From Psychroserpens algicola (GTDB lineage: Bacteria > Bacteroidota > Bacteroidia > Flavobacteriales > Flavobacteriaceae): a DNA stretch of 64,000 nucleotides. The notes under the pieces were generated by a model. That model was not told the origin of the DNA, searched no databases, and was given only the letters and a program-made list of their open reading frames with translations. This document shows, one piece after another, positions 34,796-43,726 of this stretch; the first letter of the stretch is position 1; each line of letters opens with the position of its first letter. The stretch lies in contig NZ_JACNMJ010000009.1 of the NCBI RefSeq assembly GCF_014526325.1, positions 62,001 to 126,000 on the forward strand. The letters run 5' to 3'. The translations under genes were made by a program, and so were the position numbers.

Positions 34796-35937
34796 TTCAG
34801 ATTGCTAACCGATTACAAAACGTTGAAGAATATTACTTCTCAAAAAAATTGAGAGAAGTAGGCTTGTTAAAGGCACAAGGCAAACCTATTATTAATTTAG
34901 GTATTGGGAGCCCAGATTTGAATCCGCCAGAACGTGTTCTCAATGCATTGGTAGAAACCTTCAATGAAGAGGGCGCTCATAAATATCAAAGCTATCAAGG
35001 TATTTTAGAGTTGAGAGAAGCGATTGCAGATTTTTACAGACGACATTTTAATGTGCCTTTAAGTCCGTTAACTGAAGTGTTACCGCTTATGGGAAGCAAG
35101 GAAGGGATTTTGCATATTTCAATGGCATTTTTAAACGAAGGCGATGAGGTTTTGATTCCAAATCCTGGATATCCTACCTATCAATCGGTTACAAAACTCG
35201 TAGGAGCTACACCTGTATTTTACGATTTAACGGAAGATAACAATTGGTTTCCAAATTTGATTGAACTCGAAAAAAGAGGTCTTGAAAAGGTAAAAATAAT
35301 GTGGGTAAATTATCCGCATATGCCAACTGGAGCACAGGCAACCAATAAATTATTTGAAGATTTAATCACATTCGCAAAACGCAACAATATATTAATCATT
35401 AATGATAACCCATACAGTTTTATTTTAAATAAATACCCTCGAAGTATTTTAAAATATAATGGTGCTGCAGACGTGTGTTTAGAATTAAATTCCTTGAGTA
35501 AAACTTTCAATATGGCAGGTTGGCGAGTTGGGATGTTATTGGGTAAAGAAGCGTATGTTAAGGCTGTTTTGCGTGTAAAAAGTAATATGGACTCTGGTAT
35601 GTTTTTAGGTATTCAAAAAGGTGCTATTGAAGCTTTAAATTGTTCAGATATGTGGTTTCTTAGCTTAAATAGCGTATACGAACAACGTCGTGAGATTGTA
35701 TGGCAAATTGCCGAAGCACTTAACTGTACATATGATAAAATGGCTACAGGATTGTTTGTTTGGGCAAAATTACCCGACTACCTGAACGCTGAAGAATACA
35801 TAGATTTAATATTAAAAGAAAAATCGATTTTTATTACTCCAGGAACCATTTTTGGATCTAATGGAAATCGATACATAAGAATATCACTTTGTGCACCACA
35901 AGATGATTTGGAAGAAGCATTAGCTAGATTGAAATAA
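34792..35937 (+). CDS. Class I/II PLP aminotransferase of the aromatic operon
   Basis: A 381-residue PLP aminotransferase. Conserved features are 'INLGIGSPDLNPPERVLNALVE' near the start, 'PNPGYPTYQSV', 'NYPHMPTGAQA' (usual NPxNPTG), 'INDNPYSFIL' and PLP lysine K237 in 'LNSLSKTFNMAGWRVGML'. Its place between pheA and tyrA suggests that it converts phenylpyruvate and hydroxyphenylpyruvate, or prephenate itself, to the amino acid; which one cannot be told from sequence. Its start overlaps the pheA stop (ATGA), and tyrA follows after 3 bp. Confidence 0.9.
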   Translation: MIQIANRLQNVEEYYFSKKLREVGLLKAQGKPIINLGIGSPDLNPPERVLNALVETFNEEGAHKYQSYQGILELREAIADFYRRHFNVPLSPLTEVLPLMGSKEGILHISMAFLNEGDEVLIPNPGYPTYQSVTKLVGATPVFYDLTEDNNWFPNLIELEKRGLEKVKIMWVNYPHMPTGAQATNKLFEDLITFAKRNNILIINDNPYSFILNKYPRSILKYNGAADVCLELNSLSKTFNMAGWRVGMLLGKEAYVKAVLRVKSNMDSGMFLGIQKGAIEALNCSDMWFLSLNSVYEQRREIVWQIAEALNCTYDKMATGLFVWAKLPDYLNAEEYIDLILKEKSIFITPGTIFGSNGNRYIRISLCAPQDDLEEALARLK

Positions 35938-35940
35938 AAC

Positions 35941-36792
35941 ATGAATAATATATATATCATAGGCGTAGGATTAATTGGCGGAAGTTTGGCGTTAGACATG
36001 AAGTCTAATAATGCACAAGCAACACTTTACGGCATTGATTCTAACACGACACATTTAGATGAAGCTATTGAACTCAAAATTATTGATGAGAAAGCGACTT
36101 ATGATGATTTGAAAGATGCCGATTTAGTGGTGCTTGCAATCCCAGTAGATAAAGCTATAGCAGAACTTCCTAAGGTGTTAGATGCGATTTCAGATACGAC
36201 CTTAGTTATAGATGTTGGTTCAACAAAACTGCCTATCTGTAACGCTGTAGAGCATCATGAAAAACGTCGCAATTTTTTAGCAACGCATCCTATCGCTGGT
36301 ACCGAATTTTCAGGACCTTCAGCAGCTATTCGTGATTTATTTCAAAAGAAAACAAACATCATTTGTGAGGTGGAAAAAACAACGTTCAAATTACAAGAGA
36401 AAGCTTTACAGTTGTTTTCAGACTTAGGAATGCGCATTCGTTATATGAATCCTGAAGCTCATGATAAACATATTGCCTATGTGTCGCACTTATCACATAT
36501 CAGTTCATTTATGCTAGGTAAAACAGTTATAGAAAAAGAAAAAAATGAACGGGATATTTTTGATATGGCTGGAAGTGGTTTTGAAAGTACTGTGCGGTTG
36601 GCAAAAAGTTCACCAGCAATGTGGACACCTATTTTTAAACAAAATAAAACCAATGTTGTAGAGACGCTCGATGAATACATCAATAATTTAAAACAGTTTA
36701 AAGCATTGATGGAGGCTGATGATTTTGAAGAAATATACAATGAGATGGAAAATACTAATCATATAAAGGATATACTAAAAGGAATTGTTTAA
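35941..36792 (+). CDS. tyrA: Prephenate dehydrogenase
   Basis: A 283-residue NAD(P)-dependent enzyme turning prephenate into hydroxyphenylpyruvate. The Rossmann loop is 'IYIIGVGLIGGSLALDMK' at residues 4-21. Also typical are 'VVLAIPVDKAI', 'VIDVGSTK', 'FLATHPIAGTEFSGPSAAI' with the catalytic His, and 'HDKHIAYVSHLSHISSF'. No ACT domain is present, so tyrosine control may rest on the attenuator and on the DAHP synthase. It sits between the aminotransferase gene (3 bp) and the DAHP synthase gene (9 bp). Confidence 0.94.
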   Translation: MNNIYIIGVGLIGGSLALDMKSNNAQATLYGIDSNTTHLDEAIELKIIDEKATYDDLKDADLVVLAIPVDKAIAELPKVLDAISDTTLVIDVGSTKLPICNAVEHHEKRRNFLATHPIAGTEFSGPSAAIRDLFQKKTNIICEVEKTTFKLQEKALQLFSDLGMRIRYMNPEAHDKHIAYVSHLSHISSFMLGKTVIEKEKNERDIFDMAGSGFESTVRLAKSSPAMWTPIFKQNKTNVVETLDEYINNLKQFKALMEADDFEEIYNEMENTNHIKDILKGIV

Positions 36793-36801
36793 TAGAATAT
36801 T

Positions 36802-37884
36802 ATGGAGAATAAGAAAGAAATGAGAACATGGTTAGATGATTTAAAATTAAATCATCCACTGGTCATTGCAGGACCATGCAGTGCAGAAACTGAAGAACAG
36901 GTGTTAAAAATTGCTCACGAGCTAAAAGATACCGATGTTAATTATTATCGAGCGGGTATCTGGAAGCCGAGAACACGACCTGGAAATTTTGAGGGTGTAG
37001 GTGCATTAGGTCTCAAATGGTTACAGAAAGTAAAAGCTGAAACAGGCTTAAAAACGGCAACTGAGGTTGCCAACAGAAACCATGTAGAATTGGCATTGGA
37101 ACATGATATCGATTTATTATGGATTGGAGCGCGCTCAACAGTTAGCCCTTTTATCATGCAGGAACTAGCTGATGCACTGAAGGGAACCGATAAAACGGTA
37201 TTGGTAAAAAATCCTGTCAATCCAGATTTAGCATTATGGCTTGGTGGTATCGAACGATTATATACAGCAGGAATCAAGAATTTGGGAGCCATACATAGAG
37301 GGTTTTCAACCTATGAAAAATCGAAGTATAGAAATATTCCTGAATGGCAATTAGCTATTGAATTTCAGAATAGATTTCCTGATTTACCGCTTATTAATGA
37401 TCCTTCTCATATCACAGGAAAAAGAGATATGATTTTTGACGTGTCTCAAACCGCATTAGATTTAAATTTTGACGGATTGATGATTGAAACTCATACAAAT
37501 CCTGATAAAGCATGGAGTGATGCTGCTCAACAAGTCACACCAGATACTCTAGTGCAAATCATGAAAGATTTGAGAATTAGAAAAGAAACAGATCCTGAAG
37601 CCGAGTACAATACAGAGCTTAATAATTTAAGAGCTCAAATTGATGTGGTTGACAATCAAATTATCGAATTACTAGGCAAACGAATGAAAGTTGCTGATGG
37701 GATTGGTGCTTTGAAAAAACAAAAAAATGTTGCTGTATTACAAAGTAAACGCTGGAACGAAATTTTAGGAAAAATGGTGCTTGAAGGCGAGGAAAAAGGA
37801 TTAAGTGAAGAGTTTATCTTACGTATGTTTAAAGCGATTCATCAGGAATCGATTAATCATCAGGAAAAGATTATTAACGGATAA
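36802..37884 (+). CDS. Bifunctional DAHP synthase / chorismate mutase
   Basis: 360 residues. The N-terminal part (to about 260) is a KDPG-type DAHP synthase ('HPLVIAGPCSAETEEQVLKIA', 'YYRAGIWKPRTRPGNFEG', 'IGARSTVSPFIMQELA', 'LPLINDPSHITGKRD', 'MIETHTNPDKAWSDA'). After a short linker, residues about 270-360 form an AroQ chorismate mutase ('LNNLRAQIDVVDNQIIELLGKRMKVADGIGALKK', 'ILGKMVLEGEEKGL'). The enzyme therefore makes both the first intermediate of the shikimate pathway and prephenate, the substrate of pheA and tyrA. In this order the mutase domain often gives feedback control. It ends the operon before a strong terminator. Confidence 0.94.
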   Translation: MENKKEMRTWLDDLKLNHPLVIAGPCSAETEEQVLKIAHELKDTDVNYYRAGIWKPRTRPGNFEGVGALGLKWLQKVKAETGLKTATEVANRNHVELALEHDIDLLWIGARSTVSPFIMQELADALKGTDKTVLVKNPVNPDLALWLGGIERLYTAGIKNLGAIHRGFSTYEKSKYRNIPEWQLAIEFQNRFPDLPLINDPSHITGKRDMIFDVSQTALDLNFDGLMIETHTNPDKAWSDAAQQVTPDTLVQIMKDLRIRKETDPEAEYNTELNNLRAQIDVVDNQIIELLGKRMKVADGIGALKKQKNVAVLQSKRWNEILGKMVLEGEEKGLSEEFILRMFKAIHQESINHQEKIING

Positions 37885-37891
37885 TTATTAG

Positions 37892-37919
37892 AGCCTCACA
37901 GATTTGTGAGGCTTTTTTT
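37892..37919 (+). terminator. Intrinsic terminator of the aromatic operon
   Basis: Perfect 9 bp stem AGCCTCACA/TGTGAGGCT with a 4-base loop, followed by seven T. Confidence 0.92.
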
Positions 37920-37983
37920 ATCACTTTACTAAGTGAAATATACCGTTCACTCATTGCTGATTTCAATGTTAGACGATTTCAAT

Positions 37984-37991
37984 TAGGTTTG
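37984..37991 (+). promoter_or_regulatory. Promoter -7 box TAGGTTTG
   Basis: Perfect TAnnTTTG, 24 bp before ATG 38016. It overlaps an upstream TTG start (37989), which is therefore unlikely to be used. Confidence 0.6.
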
Positions 37992-38015
37992 ATTTCAAAC
38001 GAAACACATCCAATT

Positions 38016-38666
38016 ATGAAATCACTATTACTATTTTTTACAACTTTGATGTCCTTGATATCTTTTGGACAACAACTGATACACGGTTCAATTTCAGATA
38101 ATAAAGAAGCTTTACCATTTGCTACAATTTGTATAAAAAATTCTACAAAAGGTGTTATGTCTGATGATTACGGAAATTTTACTATCGAAGCAAAACCAAC
38201 AGATACCTTACAAGTGTCTTATTTAGGTTATAAATCAAAATCTGTTGTTGTAGGCAAGAAAACTCAAATCGAGGTAATTTTAAATGACTACGAACAATTA
38301 GACACGGTGTTGTTATATGGCTACAAACACAAAAGTATAAGTTGTGGTGTGATTTGCACAATGACCGAATGTTATCTCGATGATGAAGATATGCTGAAAG
38401 AAAAAATCATTGAAACCTCTGAAAGTATCAAGCTATTTCCAAACCCATCAAAATCAGGTGTTTTCAATTTGAAATTAATGGAAGATGTTTCTGAATTGCA
38501 TATCGTTGTTGCTGATATTTCGGGACGAATTATTGTAAACACAACCCAAACAAAACTTAATTCAAATGCTGTTGTAGATTTGTCTAACCAGCCTTCAGGA
38601 TTATATATAATCAACTTAATGTCTAATGGGACAAAAATTGCGTCTAAAAAAGCAATTAAAATCTAG
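38016..38666 (+). CDS. Secreted protein with carboxypeptidase-regulatory-like domain and T9SS sorting domain
   Basis: ATG 38016 gives 216 residues with a signal peptide (MKSLLLFFTTLMSLISFGQQ). Residues about 22-95 are a carboxypeptidase-regulatory-like beta sandwich ('IHGSISDNKEALPFATICI', 'DDYGNFTIEAKPTDTLQVSYLGYKS'). The C-terminal 75 residues are a type A sorting domain ('IKLFPNPSKSG', 'VVADISGRII', 'PSGLYIINLM', 'KKAIKI'). The middle has a small Cys-containing stretch ('SISCGVICTMTECYLDD'), perhaps disulfide-linked. It is exported by the type IX system; the biological role is unknown. It is a single gene with its own promoter. Confidence 0.87.
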   Translation: MKSLLLFFTTLMSLISFGQQLIHGSISDNKEALPFATICIKNSTKGVMSDDYGNFTIEAKPTDTLQVSYLGYKSKSVVVGKKTQIEVILNDYEQLDTVLLYGYKHKSISCGVICTMTECYLDDEDMLKEKIIETSESIKLFPNPSKSGVFNLKLMEDVSELHIVVADISGRIIVNTTQTKLNSNAVVDLSNQPSGLYIINLMSNGTKIASKKAIKI

Positions 38667-38681
38667 ATATGAAGATTAAAC

Positions 38682-38711
38682 TTTGATAGATAAATAAAAA
38701 GGTTATTTTTG
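38682..38711 (+). promoter_or_regulatory. Promoter TTTG-N18-TATTTTTG
   Basis: Both Bacteroidota promoter elements are perfect: TTTG at 38682-38685 and TATTTTTG at 38704-38711, 21 bp before the ATG of the M48 peptidase gene. Confidence 0.75.
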
Positions 38712-38732
38712 ATATTGAACTAAGTCCTATTT

Positions 38733-40091
38733 ATGATTAAAAATTACCTGTTGTGTATTGTTTGTGTTTTGATTTCCGCTAAAATCTTTGCACAACAAGA
38801 AAGCACTTCTAACGCTTATCTTCCTGAAGATATTGAAGCTGTAGAGGACTATTTGGAACAAATCAATTCAGACTATATCAAAAGAATTAAAGGGGATTAC
38901 GCTTCAAAAGTCAAAAAGATATTTAAGGATCGCGATGAAAAAGTTGTAAAATCTATTAAGGATAGTGCTTATATTTTTAGCTCCGAAATTGATGGCCCTT
39001 TTTATAAAATTCTAGAAAATGTCTATGCTGCGAACCCTGAAATAGATAAAACAAACTACCGGTTTTTTATAAATAATTCGTTTATCCCTAATGCAGCTTG
39101 CTATGGTGACGGAATGTTTGAGGTTAACCTAGGTTTGTTCAATACTTTTACCAGTGACGATGAAGTCGCATTTGTGATTTGTCATGAAATTGCTCATAAG
39201 TTATTAGACCATTCTCTGCATCACGTAACCAATGCTATTTCTAAAATTAATTCTAAAGAAACTAAAGAAAAAGTAAGGCACATTAAACGCCAAAAGTATG
39301 GGCAAACAAGAGCCGCTCTATCAGTTATTGATGAGTTAAATATTGATATTCTCGATCATTCCAAAGAAAAAGAAGCCGAAGCAGATTCACTTGGTTTTAT
39401 ATTGTATTCTAAAACCATCTACCATAAATCAAAAGCTATTAGTGCTCTGGAAAAATTAAAAGTTGAAGACGATATGCTGCTCAATCACCATGTGAAAGTC
39501 GATAGTGTTTTTGATTTTGAAAGCTATCCCTTTAAATCCTACTGGCTAAAAGAAACCATATCAATATTTGATACCGAAGAGAAAATAAACGAATTTGAAT
39601 TAAGTTCAGATACACTTAAAACACATCCGGAAATAGAATTTAGAGTCAACAAGTTGAAGGATGATTTTGGAGTCGTTAATCTTGATGTTGCTGGAACAAA
39701 AGATCAAATGAAGTTTATAAAAGATGTCTCTCATCAAAAAGCTATACAGAGTACTATTGACCGTAAATTATTAGATTTTGCGATTTACCAATTGGTTGAG
39801 AAATTTCAAAATAATCGCATTACAGCTACCTACTATTACCATACAATGGCTGAGGTCATCAAACAAATATATGAAGCTAAAAGAAAGCATGAACTGGGGA
39901 AATATGTACCTCCAAAAAATAATTTTTCTGATGAAAAACACCTCAATGTCATACGTTTGTTTTTACATAACCTAGAACTTAAAGAAACAAAAAAAATGGG
40001 CTTGGCATTTTGTGAAACGCACAAGGAAAGTCTTAAAACCAGTGACAGTGGGATAGCAATACACGAATTTTTTAAATCTATTAATCAATAA
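38733..40091 (+). CDS. M48-family zinc metallopeptidase, exported
   Basis: A 452-residue protein with a signal peptide (about 1-21, 'AKIFAQQ') and the zinc motif HEIAH at residues 151-155 ('FVICHEIAHKLLDH'). The third ligand Glu lies in 'KEKEAEADSLGFILY', as in M48 peptidases of the BepA/HtpX/Ste24 type. Bacterial exported M48 enzymes usually do quality control of outer membrane assembly in the periplasm, which is an inference here. The long C-terminal half is helical and has no recognised motif. It is followed after 19 bp by an unknown exported protein, probably co-transcribed. Confidence 0.87.
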   Translation: MIKNYLLCIVCVLISAKIFAQQESTSNAYLPEDIEAVEDYLEQINSDYIKRIKGDYASKVKKIFKDRDEKVVKSIKDSAYIFSSEIDGPFYKILENVYAANPEIDKTNYRFFINNSFIPNAACYGDGMFEVNLGLFNTFTSDDEVAFVICHEIAHKLLDHSLHHVTNAISKINSKETKEKVRHIKRQKYGQTRAALSVIDELNIDILDHSKEKEAEADSLGFILYSKTIYHKSKAISALEKLKVEDDMLLNHHVKVDSVFDFESYPFKSYWLKETISIFDTEEKINEFELSSDTLKTHPEIEFRVNKLKDDFGVVNLDVAGTKDQMKFIKDVSHQKAIQSTIDRKLLDFAIYQLVEKFQNNRITATYYYHTMAEVIKQIYEAKRKHELGKYVPPKNNFSDEKHLNVIRLFLHNLELKETKKMGLAFCETHKESLKTSDSGIAIHEFFKSINQ

Positions 40092-40110
40092 TCCTCAACA
40101 ACAAATTAAA

Positions 40111-41625
40111 ATGAAAAAACTACTAACAACAGCACTACTTTGTGCTATGTGTATTGGTGTCTATGCACAACAAAAATCACTTGATGAAATCACCTCTTTT
40201 AAAATAAAAAACTCAGGAACTTTTATAGATAAAAATAAAGACGTTGATGGTTATTATTTTTATTATGAAGTCGATAAGCTTAAAAAAGGAAAACGTGAAT
40301 ATGCGATTAAAATGTTAGATAATAATCTTAATGATATTGCTACCAAATCTTATATTGACGACAAAAATACCATCTTAGCCCAAAGTAAATTTAACAATCA
40401 GGCATTAATGTTTGCAATGGTAAATTTAAAAGAGCGTATGTATAAACTTGTAACTTTTGATAAGTCAGGAAATCAAGGAGAAGATATCAAAATTGAAGTC
40501 TCCAAAAAAGAACTACGCTGGTTAAGTATGATGATGAAAAGTGGTGACTTTAACTTATTGTTTCCTGTTGATGATAACGGGTTTTTATTCAACTACGTAA
40601 AAAATAATAAAAAGCTTGGGTATGGACTAAAATACGTGTCTACAAACGGTGGAGCGTCTTGGGATTTTAATTCTCCAGAAGATGCGAAGGAGTTGTTGTT
40701 CCTCAATCCATTAGAAGCTAACGATAAGGTCGTTGTAGCAATGGAAGGCTCAAAAAAATCAATGCTAAGTCAGACCATAGATATGAAGGTTGTGGTTATC
40801 GATATTAAAACGGGAAAGCGTCTGTTCGAAAAAGATTTTAGTAGAGAAGATAATCCAAGATTAATAACAAATGCATTTTTAACTAAAGATGATAATGTGG
40901 TCTTACTTGGTGAATATTTTGATAAGGGAGACAATATCGCTAAAGATGATAGTAAAGGTTTGTTTGCTCAAGTGGTCGATTTAACAGGAAGTGAGATATC
41001 AGATAATAAAGTAAGTTGGGAGCATAAAATCGATAAAATGATGCCAGCAGATTCTGATGGAAAGAAAAGAAAAAGTACTTACGTATATTTTCATGATATC
41101 ATCAGAACTCAGACAGGTTCTTACTATTGTATTGGTGAAAAATATAGAAAAACGATTAGTGCTGGAGGAATGTTATTAGGAGGTAATGCAACACAGCTTA
41201 CTATAACTGATGCTGTAATTTTTGAATTTAATAATAATTTTGAATTGCAAAATATCAAACAAATTGAAAAAGGAAAGTCTCGTGCTCCTAGTATTACTGA
41301 TTTTGGAAGCCCACAACTCAATGCTCATGCTTTAGCGGCATATGGAGCTTTCGATTATGAGTTTACACAAATTGATCAGGATCGCGATCGTTTTTATTCT
41401 ACGTTCATCGATTATGAACGATTAAAAGGTGAAAAAAACAAACTTGCTTTCAAAGCTGTAATGTATAGCGATGGTGAGCTTACCGAAGATAAAATATATC
41501 TTCAAGAGTCTAAAGGTAAAGTGAGTTTTAGAGTGTTGCCAGCTAAACTGGGTCACGTCATGATTTTAGAATACAACAGAAAAGAGAAAACATTAGATAT
41601 TCATCTAGAAAAGCTAAACCTCTAA
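40111..41625 (+). CDS. Exported protein of unknown function
   Basis: A 504-residue protein with a signal peptide (about 1-20, 'IGVYAQQ'). The body has repeated strand pairs ('YAIKMLDNNLNDIATKSY', 'LVTFDKSGNQ', 'VVVIDIKTGKRLFEKDF'), suggesting a beta-propeller in the periplasm. It may match the uncharacterised DUF6770 group, but I cannot confirm that. It follows the M48 peptidase gene by 19 bp and ends at a terminator, so the two form an operon and may share a task in envelope maintenance. Confidence 0.6.
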   Translation: MKKLLTTALLCAMCIGVYAQQKSLDEITSFKIKNSGTFIDKNKDVDGYYFYYEVDKLKKGKREYAIKMLDNNLNDIATKSYIDDKNTILAQSKFNNQALMFAMVNLKERMYKLVTFDKSGNQGEDIKIEVSKKELRWLSMMMKSGDFNLLFPVDDNGFLFNYVKNNKKLGYGLKYVSTNGGASWDFNSPEDAKELLFLNPLEANDKVVVAMEGSKKSMLSQTIDMKVVVIDIKTGKRLFEKDFSREDNPRLITNAFLTKDDNVVLLGEYFDKGDNIAKDDSKGLFAQVVDLTGSEISDNKVSWEHKIDKMMPADSDGKKRKSTYVYFHDIIRTQTGSYYCIGEKYRKTISAGGMLLGGNATQLTITDAVIFEFNNNFELQNIKQIEKGKSRAPSITDFGSPQLNAHALAAYGAFDYEFTQIDQDRDRFYSTFIDYERLKGEKNKLAFKAVMYSDGELTEDKIYLQESKGKVSFRVLPAKLGHVMILEYNRKEKTLDIHLEKLNL

Positions 41626-41647
41626 AATTATAGCAGTAAATTTTAAA

Positions 41648-41671
41648 GGCCGTCAACAGACGGTCTTTTTT
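41648..41671 (+). terminator. Intrinsic terminator
   Basis: Stem GGCCGTC/GACGGTC (one G-U pair), loop AACA, then a T run. It ends the peptidase operon just before rsgA. Confidence 0.85.
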
Positions 41672-41708
41672 ATTGGTAAATGCTATAATAATTAGCATCT
41701 TTGCTATA

Positions 41709-42659
41709 ATGACAGGACTCGTTTATAAATCTACAGGAAGTTGGTACACCGTAAAAACTAATCTAGGTGCAGCCTATCAATGCCGAATCAAAGGGAAATT
41801 CAGATTAAAAGGGATTAAAAGTACTAACCCAATCGCAGTAGGTGATGTTGTAGATTTTGAACTCGAAACCAACAACGACAATGTCACAGGAGTTATTCAT
41901 ACCATTCATGATCGTAAAAACTATATCGTTCGTAAATCGGTAAACCTGTCTAAGCAAACTCATATCATTGCCTCTAATATCGATCAGGTGTTTTTATTAA
42001 TAACCATCGATAATCCACCTACATTTACAAGTTTTATTGATCGGTTTCTTGTAACTGCACAAGCCTATGCTGTAAAAACTATTTTATTGTTCAATAAGAT
42101 AGATACCTACAGCGATGACACTCTAGCAGAAGTGAAATATTTAGCTCATATCTATCGAAAAATAGGTTATGAATGCATTGGTATATCTGCTGAAACTGGA
42201 AAAAACGTAGATAAGGTTAAGGCTTTAATGGTAGACAAAGTAAGTATGTTTGCAGGGCATTCAGGTGTTGGTAAATCTACATTAGTCAATGCCATTGAAC
42301 CCAACTTAGATCTAAAAACAAAAGCCATTTCAACGCAACATAGTCAAGGTCAGCATACCACTACTTTTGCCGAAATGTTTGATTTGAGCTTTAATGCCAA
42401 AATTATTGATACTCCTGGGATAAAAGGCTTTGGAATTGTCGATATGGACAAGGAAGAAGTAGGAGATTATTTTCCTGAGTTTTTTGAACTGAAACAAGAC
42501 TGTAAATTTAATAACTGTCTACATGTTGAAGAGCCAAAGTGTGCTGTAAAAGAGGCTTTAGATAAAGATGAAATTTCGTATTCGAGATATCGTAGCTATT
42601 TGCAAATATTAGATGGTGAAGAAGAACACTATCGAACTGATAATTGGGAAGAACAATAA
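41709..42659 (+). CDS. rsgA: Ribosome small subunit-dependent GTPase A
   Basis: ATG 41709 gives 316 residues starting 'MTGLVYKSTGSWYTVKT', the usual RsgA opening; an upstream TTG (41673) lies in the terminator and is rejected. An OB fold (about 1-70) is followed by a circularly permuted GTPase with G4 'LLFNKIDTY', G1 'FAGHSGVGKSTLVNAI' and G3 'IDTPGIKGFG'. The C-terminal zinc knuckle is 'DCKFNNCLHVEEPKCAVKEAL' (Cys-His-Cys pattern). It helps late maturation of the 30S subunit. A CATCTTTG sequence (one mismatch) just before the ATG suggests a short or absent leader. dtd follows after 1 bp. Confidence 0.95.
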   Translation: MTGLVYKSTGSWYTVKTNLGAAYQCRIKGKFRLKGIKSTNPIAVGDVVDFELETNNDNVTGVIHTIHDRKNYIVRKSVNLSKQTHIIASNIDQVFLLITIDNPPTFTSFIDRFLVTAQAYAVKTILLFNKIDTYSDDTLAEVKYLAHIYRKIGYECIGISAETGKNVDKVKALMVDKVSMFAGHSGVGKSTLVNAIEPNLDLKTKAISTQHSQGQHTTTFAEMFDLSFNAKIIDTPGIKGFGIVDMDKEEVGDYFPEFFELKQDCKFNNCLHVEEPKCAVKEALDKDEISYSRYRSYLQILDGEEEHYRTDNWEEQ

Positions 42660-42660
42660 A

Positions 42661-43110
42661 ATGAAAGCAGTTATTCAACGTGTATCAAAAGCTTCAGTAA
42701 CAATTGATAAACAGGAAGTGGCTCGTATTAATTCGGGTTTACTTATTCTTCTAGGAATTGTTAATGACGATTCTGAAGATGACATCAAATGGTTATCTAA
42801 CAAAATAGTAAACCTTCGTATTTTTTCTGATGCTACTGGAGTCATGAATGAATCTTTACTTCAAATTCAGGGAGATGTTATTGTCGTAAGTCAGTTTACA
42901 CTTCATGCCAATACAAAAAAAGGAAATCGTCCAAGCTACATTCAGGCAGCAAAACCAGATGTTGCTATTCCCTTATATGAAATGTTTGTAAATCAGATTC
43001 AAGCAGATTTAGGTAAAACCATTCAAACAGGTCAATTTGGAGCAGATATGAAAGTCGAATTGATTAATGATGGTCCTGTAACTATTATTATAGATACTAA
43101 AAACAAATAG
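42661..43110 (+). CDS. dtd: D-aminoacyl-tRNA deacylase
   Basis: The true start is ATG 42661, giving 149 residues beginning '[16 protein letters not shown]', the standard Dtd opening; the longer frame from 42613 runs inside rsgA. The catalytic/specificity motifs are '[17 protein letters not shown]' (SQFTL) and '[21 protein letters not shown]' (with the cross-subunit NxGPVT motif seen as NDGPVT). It frees tRNA from D-amino acids and glycine mischarged on tRNA-Ala. It is translated with rsgA (1 bp gap) and followed after 2 bp by a frameshifted membrane hydrolase gene. Confidence 0.95.
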   Translation: MKAVIQRVSKASVTIDKQEVARINSGLLILLGIVNDDSEDDIKWLSNKIVNLRIFSDATGVMNESLLQIQGDVIVVSQFTLHANTKKGNRPSYIQAAKPDVAIPLYEMFVNQIQADLGKTIQTGQFGADMKVELINDGPVTIIIDTKNK

Positions 43111-43112
43111 CC

Positions 43113-43635
43113 ATGGCATCGATTTTCGGACATGGTTTAGTGGCTTATACCACAGCTAAAGTTATCGATTCGAATACCAGTAAATTAGTGGTGTTTTTAG
43201 CAATAGGCTCAGCAATTTTGCCAGACATAGACGTGCTTGGGTTTAGATTTGGTATTGATTATATGCATCCATTTGGACATAGAGGCTTTACACATTCAAT
43301 TGTATTTGCACTCGTTTGGAGTGGTTTATTGTCAATGATTTTCGGAAAAAAAAAGAAAATTAGTAGTTATGACAATCTTGTTTCTGTCTACATTGTCTCA
43401 CGGACTTTTAGATGCCATAACTACAGGAGGGAAAGGCGTGGGATTCTTTATTCCCTTTGATAATTCCAGATTCTTCTTCCCATTAAGAGTTATAAAAGTA
43501 TCACCCATTGGAATCGAAAAATTCTTTTCAGAATGGGGAGTTAATGTCATTGTTAGTGAGCTTAAATATATCGCTGTTCCTTGTGGTATTATACTAACTG
43601 TGTTACTGTTGTTGAAAAAGAGTAAAACTGACTAA
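43113..43635 (+). pseudogene. Membrane-bound metal-dependent hydrolase (YdjM/DUF457-like), frameshifted at an A9 run
   Basis: Two overlapping frames encode one protein. Frame 1 from 43113 ends '[25 protein letters not shown]', then runs into unrelated sequence. The other frame resumes with '[22 protein letters not shown]', the expected second half with the HGLLD metal motif. The switch falls at nine A in a row (43346-43354). With eight A, a continuous 173-residue protein results. HRGxTHS and SHxxxD are the metal-site motifs of this family, in a small multi-helix membrane protein. The shift could be a sequencing error, a true disruption, or slippage. It is third in the rsgA-dtd unit. Confidence 0.8.
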
Positions 43636-43672
43636 CAATAAGGACTGCTGCTTTTTACGATTTTTTACACCG

Positions 43673-43700
43673 TTGATTCTTAGAAAAAAATTTATATTTG
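43673..43700 (+). promoter_or_regulatory. Promoter TTG-N17-TATATTTG
   Basis: TTG (43673-43675) and a perfect -7 box TATATTTG (43693-43700), 26 bp before ATG 43727. This shows that a longer frame starting at TTG 43673 is not the real start. Confidence 0.7.
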
Positions 43701-43726
43701 ACTCATACCTAACAAAAACTGCTGAA

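Noticed and set aside
42613-42660. Earlier start for dtd inside rsgA
   Set aside because: The conserved Dtd opening MKAVIQRV begins at ATG 42661, one base after the rsgA stop.
43673-43726. Longer N-terminus for the first DUF3857 protein
   Set aside because: The TTG there is part of the promoter -33 element and the -7 box lies between it and ATG 43727, which begins a proper signal peptide.
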